From Pleurodeles waltl (taxonomy: Eukaryota; Chordata; Amphibia; Caudata; Salamandridae), in assembly GCF_031143425.1 (NCBI RefSeq), contig NC_090445.1, positions 816,990,317 to 817,054,316 on the forward strand: DNA of 64,000 bases. The letters run 5' to 3'. A program made the position numbers and the translations under genes. Below the pieces are notes generated by a model. It saw only the letters and a program-made list of their open reading frames with translations, did no database searches and was not told where the DNA came from. Each line of letters starts with the position of its first letter. Positions within the stretch are counted from its first letter, which is position 1. Shown piece by piece: positions 32,536 through 42,132 of the stretch.

Positions 32536-34674
32536 ATGAAATTTTTCAAAGCGTTTAAGAGTGCTATGAAGGGAGATGTTTATATTAAAGCAAATGTAGG
32601 AGAAGAAACACTGCCTGAGGGTACACCAGCTTACATCGTGATTGAAGAAAAGGGGGTAGCACCATGTCTTTGGCTAAAGCAATGGTGCAAATTAACAGAG
32701 AAGCATGGAAGCGTAGCGTTCCCTATCCATGGGTCGTTTAATTTAAGGGTTTTAGAGAATCTAAGATTTGCGCTGTACGACATGAAAGTACCTCCAAGAC
32801 CAGCACAGTTTGAGGCACTAGCAATTTGGGAGCTAATAGCTAGAAACCAACAACAAAAGGAATTTGAGACAAGAATAAGAAAAGTAGAAAAGACACTAGC
32901 GGATGCTAGATGGGATAGCACACAGAAGGTTTGGCGATCAGATGTATTGCAGGGGATTAAATTGTTTCCAGCAATTACTGATGAAGCGGAGACGGAAGGA
33001 AGGAAAGCTACCTATAAGACAAACAGGAGTCAGTCCAGAGATAGAGAAAACAACAGAAACTCAAAAAGGTCAGACGAGTCAGACGATGAGGAGTTCATTA
33101 TACAATTGCTGAATGATCGCCCGCCACCATATGTGGAAAGCGAAAAAGGCTCAAGTATTAGTACCGCCCCTCCAGAACCAATACAGGGTAATGTAACACC
33201 GAACTTGGGAATATCTCAGAGGCAGAGCAGTTCCGATATGCCTTTCTCACCACAAATACCACAGATTCAGAGAATATACCCAGACGTGCCTAAATTGAAA
33301 CCGGTTGATAATTATCAGCCACAGGTTCAAAGGCACTGCTGTGATGAGCATAACATGGGAATGACTTCTGATTCAATGGCGCAGGGAGGACAGAATTATC
33401 AAAGACCAACATTGATTCAAGCTGAATCAACACCGTTTTTGATGCCTCAAAAGCAGGCACAAGAAGTGCTGAGGTATACTCGAGTAACAGAGAGCCAGCT
33501 AGGTATGCCAGCAATGATGAACCATAATGTGGGGATTAACATGCCACAGAATTCGGGGAACAGACAGAATCCAGACACAATATCTCTGCCTATCACTGTA
33601 GGTCCACCAGTACCACTGTACATACAGGCAAACCCAAACGCATGTGAACAAGGGGTAGTAATGACACAAAGTGGGACAGGGAAAAGATGCATAGAAACCA
33701 CTCCAGAAACAACTCCGATAGCGACCCTGCCAAATGGATCTGGGTCCTTGTCGGGATTTAGTCCAATTCCAATTTGTGCTCCGTCAACAGTGGTACGGGA
33801 AAATCCACCACTATTAATACCGTTAACCTCAGAGACTGAAACATTACAGCAACCTTCAGTAGCAGTTGACGTAAGCGCTACATTGATGGGACTGAATACA
33901 CAACAGCTAACACAATGGTTCAACAGCTTGAAATCCCCACAAAGTACATCCAGCGGGAAGGGAGAAGAATACCTGAATAAAATAGGATTGGGCATGGAGG
34001 CAGATGAACTGGTAGAGGGAACTATGGGTCTGAACAGATTAGAATCATACACAGAAGAAGAGCTGAGATATATGTGCCCTAGAATTACAAGAGAAGTAAG
34101 CAGCATCCATAAGAAGCTACAAGAAATCGCAGACAGAAATGAGATCGATATAGGTAAGACTAAACACTTGAGCAGAAGTTACAGGCTAGACTTTGAGACA
34201 AAAGACTTTGAACACATGAGATCTGCAGGGATGAAAACACACCTCAAGGAGATATTGCAGAGCGCACAGGTCTGGAGATGTTTAGACAAGTGGGAAAGTA
34301 GATGGGTTAAGAAAAAGGACAAAAAGAAAGAAAATACCCCAGAGCGGAATGAGAAAGCACAACAGAATGACGACCTGATAACCATGTTACCAATGAGAGA
34401 GACAGCAGGGGGAAAACTTGTACATGTACCGTGGAACAGGTGCGATATTCAATCCTTTACGGATGATTTCCCTAAATTAAGAGAAAAACCGATCAAGTGG
34501 TATCAACAAACAGATAGATTTGTGAAACCTGCAAAATGTCTCTGGGAAGACCTAAATACCTTATTTGAAATTGTGGTTCCGGCAGATTTGTGGGAAGATT
34601 GTAAAAGGGCTGTAGGTTGGCCAACAAGTGAACCAGAAAGAGATAGGGACACAGTGCGCCATCACCTACGGTAA
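32536..34674 (+). CDS. gag: ERV-1 gag, N-terminal part (matrix to capsid), 712 codons
   Basis: Structural polyprotein of the particle. The ATG at 32536 starts MKFFKAFKSAMKGD, a basic matrix-like N-terminus without an N-terminal Gly for myristoylation. A helical matrix-like region follows (residues about 1-140). A PPPY late-domain motif (196-199), used for budding via NEDD4-type ligases, is next. Residues 200-600 are a Pro/Gln/Thr-rich linker. The N-terminal capsid part begins near 615 (PMRETAGGKLVHVPW, then FPKLREKPIKWYQQ). The frame ends at TAA 34672-34674, in the middle of capsid. The rest of gag continues from the overlapping ATG in another frame, so this is very likely a frameshifted gag. 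Unusually long for a class I gag. Confidence 0.85.
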   Translation: MKFFKAFKSAMKGDVYIKANVGEETLPEGTPAYIVIEEKGVAPCLWLKQWCKLTEKHGSVAFPIHGSFNLRVLENLRFALYDMKVPPRPAQFEALAIWELIARNQQQKEFETRIRKVEKTLADARWDSTQKVWRSDVLQGIKLFPAITDEAETEGRKATYKTNRSQSRDRENNRNSKRSDESDDEEFIIQLLNDRPPPYVESEKGSSISTAPPEPIQGNVTPNLGISQRQSSSDMPFSPQIPQIQRIYPDVPKLKPVDNYQPQVQRHCCDEHNMGMTSDSMAQGGQNYQRPTLIQAESTPFLMPQKQAQEVLRYTRVTESQLGMPAMMNHNVGINMPQNSGNRQNPDTISLPITVGPPVPLYIQANPNACEQGVVMTQSGTGKRCIETTPETTPIATLPNGSGSLSGFSPIPICAPSTVVRENPPLLIPLTSETETLQQPSVAVDVSATLMGLNTQQLTQWFNSLKSPQSTSSGKGEEYLNKIGLGMEADELVEGTMGLNRLESYTEEELRYMCPRITREVSSIHKKLQEIADRNEIDIGKTKHLSRSYRLDFETKDFEHMRSAGMKTHLKEILQSAQVWRCLDKWESRWVKKKDKKKENTPERNEKAQQNDDLITMLPMRETAGGKLVHVPWNRCDIQSFTDDFPKLREKPIKWYQQTDRFVKPAKCLWEDLNTLFEIVVPADLWEDCKRAVGWPTSEPERDRDTVRHHLR

Positions 34675-35498
34675 TGAGTTTGTACCACAAGGTGATCGAG
34701 CACTTGAAAACCAAGGTTGCGTCGCAAAATGTGGATTGGCAGAGGATTGACAGAACAGCCCAAGTGGTTAAAGAATCTATACATGCGTACTATGAGAGAT
34801 TGTTGAAAGAGTTTAAGAATTACAGTGGCACAGAAACGATTGAGGCAAAGGACATGCTCCATTTTGTGTTCAGATTTGTGGAAGGATTGAGACGCGAAAT
34901 CAGCCAGATGATTAAAACGCATTTGATTTGTTGGCAGTCAAAGTTGATCGATGAAGTGTTGAATTATGCAAAATACTGCAGTGATGAGATTGAGACAAAG
35001 CAGAAAAGATTGAAAGAAAAGGTGATGGTGATGCAGCTTAGAGCAGCTCAGACAGGTTTGCAAGGTTTTCAACAACAGATGCCGCAGCAGCAGGGGAATG
35101 CTATGTTTCAGCCACAAATGAGAGGCAGAGGCCGAGGAGGTTTTGTGAATAATGGTCCTGATTTGAATACTGTTATGATTCCAAATGGTATACAGCCAAT
35201 GAAGAAGGTGATGCCATGTCACACGTGCGGAATTGTCGGGCATTGGAAACGGGAGTGCCCAATGATGGTGCAGGAAGGTGTAGGTCTGCAAAACAATGAT
35301 GTCAATGCATTTCAGAATATGAGAGGACTAAAATTGAGAGGTCCAAATCCAAATTATCAAAATAATGTAAACCAGATGCAGGGTTTACAACCCATGCAAT
35401 CGCAACAGGTGCAAATGCCCGTGTGCAAATGGCACAGTTACAGCCAATGCAACAGCAGTTTCCTATGGTACCTAATCAGCAAATGCAAATACCCTTAG
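34674..35498 (+). CDS. gag: ERV-1 gag, C-terminal part (capsid C-terminal domain and nucleocapsid)
   Basis: Overlaps the previous stop as TAATG. The first about 110 residues resemble a capsid C-terminal domain with a major-homology-like stretch (ESIHAYYERLLKEFKNYSG). A Lys/Gln-rich segment follows, then an RGRGRGG patch, then one CCHC zinc knuckle: C182-x2-C185-x4-H190-x4-C195. Downstream it is Gln/Asn/Met-rich. The last ~25 codons look out of frame, since the Gln-rich sequence continues in the pol frame from 35423. Gag and pro-pol are therefore separated by a frame change near 35415-35425 that may be mutational. Confidence 0.85.
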   Translation: MSLYHKVIEHLKTKVASQNVDWQRIDRTAQVVKESIHAYYERLLKEFKNYSGTETIEAKDMLHFVFRFVEGLRREISQMIKTHLICWQSKLIDEVLNYAKYCSDEIETKQKRLKEKVMVMQLRAAQTGLQGFQQQMPQQQGNAMFQPQMRGRGRGGFVNNGPDLNTVMIPNGIQPMKKVMPCHTCGIVGHWKRECPMMVQEGVGLQNNDVNAFQNMRGLKLRGPNPNYQNNVNQMQGLQPMQSQQVQMPVCKWHSYSQCNSSFLWYLISKCKYP

Positions 35499-37720
35499 CA
35501 CCAATGAATCAGCAGCAAGCAATTCTTCCTCAACAGGTCAAGGGTCAAGGAATGAATCAAGGTGACACAGTACACCAATTCCCCTTACATAGTGAGAATG
35601 GAATAAACGATGCATGGGAGAGTGAAAGTTCGGATGAGGAAGGGAATTGTATGCTTGCAGCATCTTTGGAAGTTGATCAAAAGGGTCCGTATGTGGAGGG
35701 AAGAGTTATGGGTCACCACGTTTCATTCTTGGTTGACACAGGAGCTACACGTTCCACTGTAAGGAGCATTGAAGTACCAAATTTGCCACTTTCAGGGAGA
35801 ACAGTTCAAGTAGTGGGAGTAGCAAATAGGTACCTGACGTACCCAATCACAGATCCAGTTCAAGTCAGAATTGGTAACTATCAAGGGTCACATAAATTTG
35901 TGGTGTGTGACTCAAGCCCGATTTCACTATTAGGGAGAGACTTATTGTGCAAATTGGGGTGTTCGATTATGTGTTCAAACAATGGAATTAAAATTCAGAC
36001 AAACAGTGATGGGGAAGAAGAGGACAGTGTAGGAGGGGATGAAGTGGAAACTGTCGATGAAGAGTATCCCCTGATTACTCTTTATCCAATGCTCACTGAA
36101 GCAGATATTCCTGCTGAGTTACAGGAAACAGTTGGAAAGGAGGTGTGGGATATGACAGGGAAAGAAGTAGGATTGGTCAAAGGAGTAGAACCAGTGAAGG
36201 TGACTGTAAAACCCAATGTAACTTTTCCCCAGACCCCACAGTACCATATGGCGCAAGACACCCTCATGAAAGTCGCCCAACTCATTGATGAGTTTGTAAA
36301 ACAGGGAGTATTGAAAGAAGTGTTAATCAGTCCATGTAATTCACCAATCATGGGACTAATAAAAACAAGTAGAAAAGTCCGGATTGTACAGGATTTGAGG
36401 AAAATAAATGACTTAATAATCAAATGTTGTCCCGTAGTAGCAAATCCAGCTGTGATAATGTTTCAAGTTCCCTGTGATGCTGAGTGGTTCTCAGTTATTG
36501 ACTTGTCACAGGCGTTCTTTTCTGTGCCTCTTCATGAAGACAGACAATTTCTCTTTTGTTTCAAATTCCTAGACAGGGTTTACAGTTGGTGTCGAATTCC
36601 TCAAGGGTTTTCGGAGTCACCATCAATTTTCAATCAGATTCTAAAGAAAGATTTGGAATCGTTGGAATTACCGTTTGAGTCAACCCTAGTACAGTACATT
36701 GACGATTTGCCAATCGCATCCAAGACAGAAAGTGACTGTACAGCTGACACCATTGCCCTATTGAACCATTTGGGAAGGAACGGACACAAGGTGTCCCCTT
36801 CAAAATTACAGTTCTGCCAGAAGAAAGTGAAATATTTGGGTCACCAAATAGAGAAAGGGTCACGGAGAATTATGAATGAAAGAATAACAAGTGTACTTCA
36901 AATGAGTCCCCCAAAGACGAGGAGGGAGGTGAGAAAGTTTTTGGGAATGGTAAGCTACTGTCGCCAATGGATTCCCAATTTCTCAACTCTAGCAAAACCT
37001 TTACTGAAACTGACCCAGAAAGATGCGCTGGATGAAATAGAGCTGAAAGGAGACGAGATGGATGCTTTTATTGAATTAAAGGAATGCATGTGCAGGGCTC
37101 CAGCTTTAGGTATGCCTGATTACACAAAGCCTTTCACATTGTTTTGTCATGAACGTGATGCATGTTCCTTGTCTGTCTTGACCCAAGCCCATGGTGGCGT
37201 AAACAGACCAGTAGCATATTTTTCAGCTACTTTGGATCCAGTCGCAGCAGCACTGCCAGGGTGCCTGCGTGCCGTAGCTGCAGTTGGTATCAGCCTAACT
37301 CAAAGTGAAGGAATAGGGATGGGACACCCATTAACAGTCATGGTCCCTCACTCAGTCGAGATACTTTTGATACGTTCCCGAACGCAGCACATGACTGGTG
37401 CGAGGCTCACAAGGTATGAAACAATAATCCTAGGATCACCTAATGTGCAGCTGAAACAATGCACTACGTTGAATCCAGCAACCTTGTTTCCCAGTGAAAA
37501 TGACGAAATTGAGAACGCTGAAGACATCGAGCACGACTGTCTTCAGGTGACTGAATTTTGCACCAAACCAAGACCTGATATCAAAGATACCCGATTGGAA
37601 GAAAATGATCAAGTTATTTTTGTTGATGGTTCATGTTTAAGAGATGCACTGGGAATATTGAAAGCAGGATATGCTATATGTACGGTAACAGGTGTTCTGG
37701 AAGCATCTTGGCTTCAATGA
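35423..37720 (+). CDS. pol: ERV-1 protease, reverse transcriptase and RNase H (N-terminal part)
   Basis: Replication enzymes. The aspartic protease active site is DTGA at residues 105-108 (in FLVDTGATRSTV), with a LLGRDLL motif downstream. The reverse transcriptase has a first catalytic Asp at 360 (SVIDLSQAFF) and the YIDD box at 425-428 (YVDD is commoner in class I), followed by KYLGHQI and RREVRKFLGMVSYCRQWIPNF. RNase H begins with FVDGSC near residue 735. A TGA at 37718-37720 ends the frame, yet the same frame continues in RNase H from 37721. The usual residues of protease and RT look present; function cannot be judged. Confidence 0.9.
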   Translation: MQMAQLQPMQQQFPMVPNQQMQIPLAPMNQQQAILPQQVKGQGMNQGDTVHQFPLHSENGINDAWESESSDEEGNCMLAASLEVDQKGPYVEGRVMGHHVSFLVDTGATRSTVRSIEVPNLPLSGRTVQVVGVANRYLTYPITDPVQVRIGNYQGSHKFVVCDSSPISLLGRDLLCKLGCSIMCSNNGIKIQTNSDGEEEDSVGGDEVETVDEEYPLITLYPMLTEADIPAELQETVGKEVWDMTGKEVGLVKGVEPVKVTVKPNVTFPQTPQYHMAQDTLMKVAQLIDEFVKQGVLKEVLISPCNSPIMGLIKTSRKVRIVQDLRKINDLIIKCCPVVANPAVIMFQVPCDAEWFSVIDLSQAFFSVPLHEDRQFLFCFKFLDRVYSWCRIPQGFSESPSIFNQILKKDLESLELPFESTLVQYIDDLPIASKTESDCTADTIALLNHLGRNGHKVSPSKLQFCQKKVKYLGHQIEKGSRRIMNERITSVLQMSPPKTRREVRKFLGMVSYCRQWIPNFSTLAKPLLKLTQKDALDEIELKGDEMDAFIELKECMCRAPALGMPDYTKPFTLFCHERDACSLSVLTQAHGGVNRPVAYFSATLDPVAAALPGCLRAVAAVGISLTQSEGIGMGHPLTVMVPHSVEILLIRSRTQHMTGARLTRYETIILGSPNVQLKQCTTLNPATLFPSENDEIENAEDIEHDCLQVTEFCTKPRPDIKDTRLEENDQVIFVDGSCLRDALGILKAGYAICTVTGVLEASWLQ

Positions 37721-37987
37721 GTTTACTCGGCACAAGTAGCGGAATTGGTAGCCCTTACTAGAGCTTGCCAACTTTCCGCATTAATGAAAGTCACCATTTA
37801 CACTGATAGCCAGTACGGATTTGGAATAGTGCATGACTTTGGACAATTGTGGGCACAGAGAGGCTTCATGACCTCTTCAGGATCACCAGTGAAAAATGGC
37901 GAAAGAATAAGGGAATTGTTACATGCCATCCAGTTGCCAGGAGAAGTAGCAGTAGTAAAATGCAGTGCACACTCGAAAGCACAAGAC
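37721..37987 (+). pseudogene. pol: ERV-1 RNase H, C-terminal part, cut by a MITE
   Basis: In the same frame as 35423-37720 after the stop: AQVAELVALTRA (with the RNase H Glu) and YTDSQYGFGIV (with the third Asp), then HSKAQD, where the 916-bp MITE begins. Without the stop and the insert this would run into integrase. Confidence 0.85.
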
Positions 37988-38909
37988 TATGGCCCATATT
38001 TATACTTTTTGACACACAACTGCGCCAACGCAGTTGTGAGTCAAAAATTTTAACGTCGGCTAACGCCATTCCAAAGCACCATGCGGGCACCTTATTTATT
38101 GGATGACGTTAGCCGGCGCTGCGGACTGGTGTGCGTAAAAAAAAATGACTCACACCAGGCAGCGCCGGCGTAGGGGAAAATGGAGCTTGGGCGTAAAAAA
38201 ATGGGGCAAGTCAGGTCGGAGGCAAAATTTTGGCCTCAACCTGATTTGCGCCATTTGTTTTTAACGCCCAACCCCCATTGAAATGACTCCTGTCTTAGCA
38301 AAGACAGGAGTCATGCCCCCTTGCCCAATGGCCATGCCCAGGGGACTTATGTCCCCTGGGCATGGTCATTGGGCCTAGTGGCATGTAGGGGGGCACAAAT
38401 CAGGCCCTCCTATGCCACAAAAACAAATCGAAAAAATATACTTACCTGAACTTACCTTAACTTCCCTGGGATGGGTCCCTCCATCCTTTGGTGTCCTCCT
38501 GGGGTGGGCAAGGGTGGCAGGGGGTGTTCCTGGGGGCATGTGAGGGCACCTCTGGGCTCCTTCTGAGCCCACAGGACCCTTAACGCCTGCCCTGACCCAG
38601 GCGTTAAAAAACGGCGTCCATCAGGCTGGGCGCCTTTTTTTAAGGCCTGCTCCCTCCTGTGCGTCAAAATGACGTCACAGTATAAATATGGGGCACAGGG
38701 CTTAAAGTAATTTTTTAGAAGGGAACGCCTACCTTGCATATAATTAACGCAAGGCTGGTTCACCCTTCTAAAAAATGGCGCACATGGTGGAACTTTGACG
38801 CCCGGTGTGTCGGACGTCAAAGTATAAATATGGGGCAGTGTTTGCGCTGAATGTGCGTCAAAAATTTTGACGCACATTCGGCGCAAACAGAGTATAAATA
38901 TGCCCCTAT
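37988..38909. mobile_element. 916-bp MITE inside ERV-1 pol
   Basis: The element spans 37991-38906. Ends are GGCCCATATTTATAC and, on the minus strand, GGGGCATATTTATAC, flanked by TAT on both sides (37988-37990 and 38907-38909). Internal copies of the terminus (GTATAAATATGGGGCA at about 38681 and 38822) and several foldbacks (GACGTTAGCCGGCGC with GTCGGCTAACG-like sequence; GTCAAAAATTTTGACG at 38857-38872) show a composite, self-complementary build. Open frames inside are chance. Insert plus one TAT is 919 bases (1 mod 3), exactly the frame difference between RNase H and integrase. Confidence 0.85.
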
Positions 38910-38969
38910 GTTTCTCTGGGAAATGGATATGCGGATCAAGTCACAAGGTTCTGCGCATCGAACTGTATA

Positions 38970-40397
38970 TTGCTCAGGGATGAGTGGAAATTGATAAATG
39001 AGCCAGAACTTGAACCAAGTAAAATCTTTGCTCTAAAGGTTGTAGATACAATGGATGAATTGAAGTCCTTACAGAATGATGTCAGTGAGGATGAGAAACT
39101 CTCATGGACCAAATCGCAGTGTGTAAAGAGACTAGACGAATTATGGGTTTCAAGTGAAGGGAAATTTGTTCTGCCAAACAGTCTTTTGACACAGTTAGCC
39201 AGATTCTACCATGGACAAGCCCATCTTGGGAGGGATGCCATGATTAGACTGTTTAAAACTGATTGGTTTAACCCCAAATTCCGTCAAGTTGCTGAAGCAG
39301 TTTGCCATCGTTGCGTCATTTGCCAACAAATGAACGCAGGGAAGGGAACAGTAGTAAATTTGAGTCACATTGGAAGAGCAGGGGGTCCCTTCAGCAGGAT
39401 GCAAATGGACTTTATTGAAATGCCTGTGCATGGAGGCTTGAAGTATGTGTTGGTGGTTGTGTGCATTTTTAGTAACTGGATTGAATCATACCCTACACGC
39501 AGAAATGACAGTCTCACAGTTGCAAAACTGCTCTTGAGAGAGCTAATACCACGTTTCGGATTCCCGATCTCCTTAGAATCAGATAGGGGAAGTCACTTCA
39601 ATAACGAAGTAATAAAACTACTTTGTGCAGCGCTGAACATTGAGCAAAAGTTGCATTGTAGCTACCGCCCTGAAGCATCAGGACTAGTGGAGCAAATGAA
39701 TGACACATTGAAATCAAGGATGGCAAAAATATGTGCATCAACAAACTTAAAATGGCCTGACGCATTGCCTTTGGTGTTAATGTCAATGAGAAAAACCCCT
39801 GACAGAAAGATTGGATTGTCCCCGCGCGAGATCCTCATGGGCAGATCCATGAGACTTCCAGCAGTTCCTGCAAATGCTCTTTTGAATATTACAGATGATA
39901 TGGTGTTAGACTACTGCAAAGGTCTAGCTGATGTGGTCCGTTCTTTCTCTCACCAGGTGGAGGCAACCACCTTGCCACCGATCCAAGGTCCAGGACACGC
40001 CCTGACAGCAGGTGACTGGGTCATGATAAAGAGGCACGTGAGGAAGTCGTGTTTGGAACCCCGTTGGAAAGGACCTTTTCAAGTGATTCGGACAATTACC
40101 ACCGCTGTGAAGTGTGCAGGAGTTCCCAACTGGATTCACGGCAGTCACACGAAGAGGGTGATGTGCCCCACGGATGAGGAAGTTGAAGCACTGAAATCAC
40201 CAGTGTCTGATAACAAAGTACCAAATGCCGAGACAGAGCGAAGAGGACCTAGGAATGAACAGGTAGAAATAGAGGAAGGAGAAATATTTTCTGAGGACGA
40301 AGCAACTGATTCATTTGGGGAGGACCAAGGAGGAGCCTCAGAAAGTGACGAAGGTCCTGAAGGTGACAGAGAGCCTGAAATAGCTGAAGGCGACTGA
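38970..40397 (+). CDS. pol: ERV-1 integrase with start of a long acidic tail
   Basis: Inserts viral DNA into the host genome. The true domain starts upstream of this ATG, on the far side of the MITE. The zinc-binding domain has H81-x3-H85 and C115-x2-C118. The catalytic core has D147, D205 (in ESDRGSHFNN) and E241 (in SGLVEQMND), giving the classic D-x57-D-x35-E spacing. A GPY/F-type WKGPFQVI motif lies near residue 370. After about residue 415 comes a Glu/Asp-rich tail not usual for retroviral integrases. A TGA ends the frame at 40395-40397, but the same frame stays largely open to 40928. All metal-binding and catalytic residues are visible. Confidence 0.9.
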   Translation: MLRDEWKLINEPELEPSKIFALKVVDTMDELKSLQNDVSEDEKLSWTKSQCVKRLDELWVSSEGKFVLPNSLLTQLARFYHGQAHLGRDAMIRLFKTDWFNPKFRQVAEAVCHRCVICQQMNAGKGTVVNLSHIGRAGGPFSRMQMDFIEMPVHGGLKYVLVVVCIFSNWIESYPTRRNDSLTVAKLLLRELIPRFGFPISLESDRGSHFNNEVIKLLCAALNIEQKLHCSYRPEASGLVEQMNDTLKSRMAKICASTNLKWPDALPLVLMSMRKTPDRKIGLSPREILMGRSMRLPAVPANALLNITDDMVLDYCKGLADVVRSFSHQVEATTLPPIQGPGHALTAGDWVMIKRHVRKSCLEPRWKGPFQVIRTITTAVKCAGVPNWIHGSHTKRVMCPTDEEVEALKSPVSDNKVPNAETERRGPRNEQVEIEEGEIFSEDEATDSFGEDQGGASESDEGPEGDREPEIAEGD

Positions 40398-40928
40398 GAG
40401 CCTGAAGCAGGAGACAGTGACAAATAGCTCGAGACAAGTGAAGTAGCAGGAGAGCCTGATCAGAGGAGGGCTTTCCCAGAAGCAGACGATACAGGAAAAG
40501 AAAAGGAAAACCTGATTGGCTTCCCAGAAGGAGAAGACAAGGCAGGACAGAGCGAAATTGTTCAAACTCCTTCAGAAGAGGTTGCAGGTCCGTCAAGTGG
40601 ACACAATGCAAAACGCAGACAAAGCATATCGCCAGTAAAATTAAGAATCAGAGAAACGTTAAACGAAAGTGAAGGGCCAAAGGTGAAAGAGAAAAGAAAA
40701 GAAGTGTCTGTTGCAATAGCAGCACCAAGTGAAGAGAAAGACTTGGCCAAGGAAGAAAGTACCAGCGAGAGAGAGTCAAAGAGAGATGCAAAATTGAAAA
40801 GAAAAAAAATACCGAGCAAAAGATATTCTGGTCCGGAGTGGGTATACTTGGCCACTAACGATTGGTCAGATGAATTTGTATCCCTCAGTCTCGAAAACGA
40901 AGAGGCAGAACTTCACTTTGGCACTTGA
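40398..40928 (+). pseudogene. pol: ERV-1 pol C-terminal extension (about 177 codons)
   Basis: In frame with integrase after the TGA, with one further stop at 40428-40430, then open to TGA at 40926-40928. Composition is Glu/Lys-rich and presumably disordered. It ends with an ordered-looking motif SGPEWVYLATNDWSDEFVSL. A related end (SPEWTYYVSQVLN) closes the ERV-2 pol at 12393-12620, so the tail is an ancestral feature of this retrovirus lineage. It could also be a separate small gene in the original virus; no ATG-led frame covers all of it. Confidence 0.65.
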
Positions 40929-41061
40929 GGAGTAAAACTCCATGAACTTTACCGAATAGAGACATTGATAACCTGATTGACTTTTCAACCGGCTAAGACA
41001 TTGCTAACTTGATTGACTTTTAAACCGATTTTGAGACAACGCTGCTAAACCGATAAGAGAC
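40929..41061 (+). other. pol-env spacer with a ~38-bp direct repeat
   Basis: GACATTG(A/C)TAAC(C/T)TGATTGACTTTT occurs twice (about 40961 and 40999). The spacer would hold the env splice acceptor, which cannot be assigned. Confidence 0.45.
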
Positions 41062-42107
41062 TAAGGGCCAGATGTAGCAAAACGGCAATTTGCGACTTGC
41101 ATATTGCTAATCCCTGCGACTCGCAATTTGCAAGTCGCAAATTGCTATGCAGTACGGTGTCTCAGACACCGACTGCGACTCGCTATGGGGTCGCAATGAC
41201 CCACCTCATGAATATTCATGAGGTGGGTCGCAAATTGCGGCCCCATAGCGAGTATAGGCACTCGCTAACATGGAGGCCTGCTGACGTCAGCAGACCTCCA
41301 TGTTCGTGACCTGCTTTTAAATAAACCAGTTTTTTTTTTTTAAGTGTAGCCCGTTTTCCTTACAGGAAAACGAGCTGCACTTAAAAAAAAAAACGAAACC
41401 TTTTGTTTCGGAATTTTTTCAGGGCAGGGAGTGGTCCCTTGGACCACTCCCTGCCCTGAAAAAATATTTTTGGGTCCAGTCACAAACTGGAAGGGGTCCC
41501 ATGGGGACCCCTTCCAATTTGCGAGTGGGTTACCATCAACTTGAAGTGGATGGTAACTGCGATGCCATTTGCGACCGCGTACGCGGTCGCAAATGGTATT
41601 GCATCCCACTGCGACTCGCAAATAGGAAGGGAACACCCCTTCCTATTTGCGAGTCGGAAATGCATATTGCGAGTCGGTAACAGGAACAGGAAAACGAGCT
41701 GCACTTAAAAAAAAACGAAACCTTTTGTTTCGGAATTTTTTCAGGGCAGGGAGTGGTCCCTTGGAACACTCCCTGCCCTGAAAAAATATTTTTGGGTCCA
41801 GTCACAAACTGGAAGGGGTCCCATGGGGCCCCCTTCCAATTTGCGAGTGGGTTACCATCCACTTGAAGTGGATGGTAACTGCGATGCCATTTGCGACCGC
41901 GTACGCGGTCGCAAATGGTATTGCATCCCACTGCGACTCGCAAATAGGAAGGGAACACCCCTTCCTATTTGCGAGTCGGAAATGCATATTGCGAGTCGGT
42001 AACGACTCGCAATATGCATTTCTGCATGGCAAACCCACGTTTGCGACTCGCAAACGGCGATTTTCGCCGTTTCCGAGTCGCAAATGGTTTGCTACATCTG
42101 GCCCTAA
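41062..42107. mobile_element. 1040-bp PIF/Harbinger-type MITE between pol and env
   Basis: The element spans 41065-42104. Ends GGGCCAGATGTAGCAAA and, on the minus strand, GGGCCAGATGTAGCAAA are perfect 17-bp inverted repeats. TAA flanks both sides (41062-41064 and 42105-42107), the 3-bp TWA-type duplication of Harbinger. The interior is full of GACTCGCAA/TTGCGAGTC inverted motifs and contains a tandem duplication. Frames inside are artefacts of the duplication. Confidence 0.9.
41365..42003. repeat. 324-bp tandem duplication inside the MITE
   Basis: The unit beginning GGAAAACGAGCTGCAC at 41365 recurs at 41689, a 324-base period, with few differences over about 315 bases. It probably arose by unequal exchange or slippage within the element. 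Confidence 0.85.
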
Positions 42108-42132
42108 GCTGCTAAAGAAGACTGTGTGAACA

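Noticed and set aside
33447..34106. 219-codon minus-strand frame opposite gag
   Set aside because: It is antisense to the well-supported gag frame and has no recognisable domain.
38375..38886. Minus-strand frames of 65-144 codons inside the pol MITE
   Set aside because: They lie wholly inside a palindromic non-coding element and match no family.
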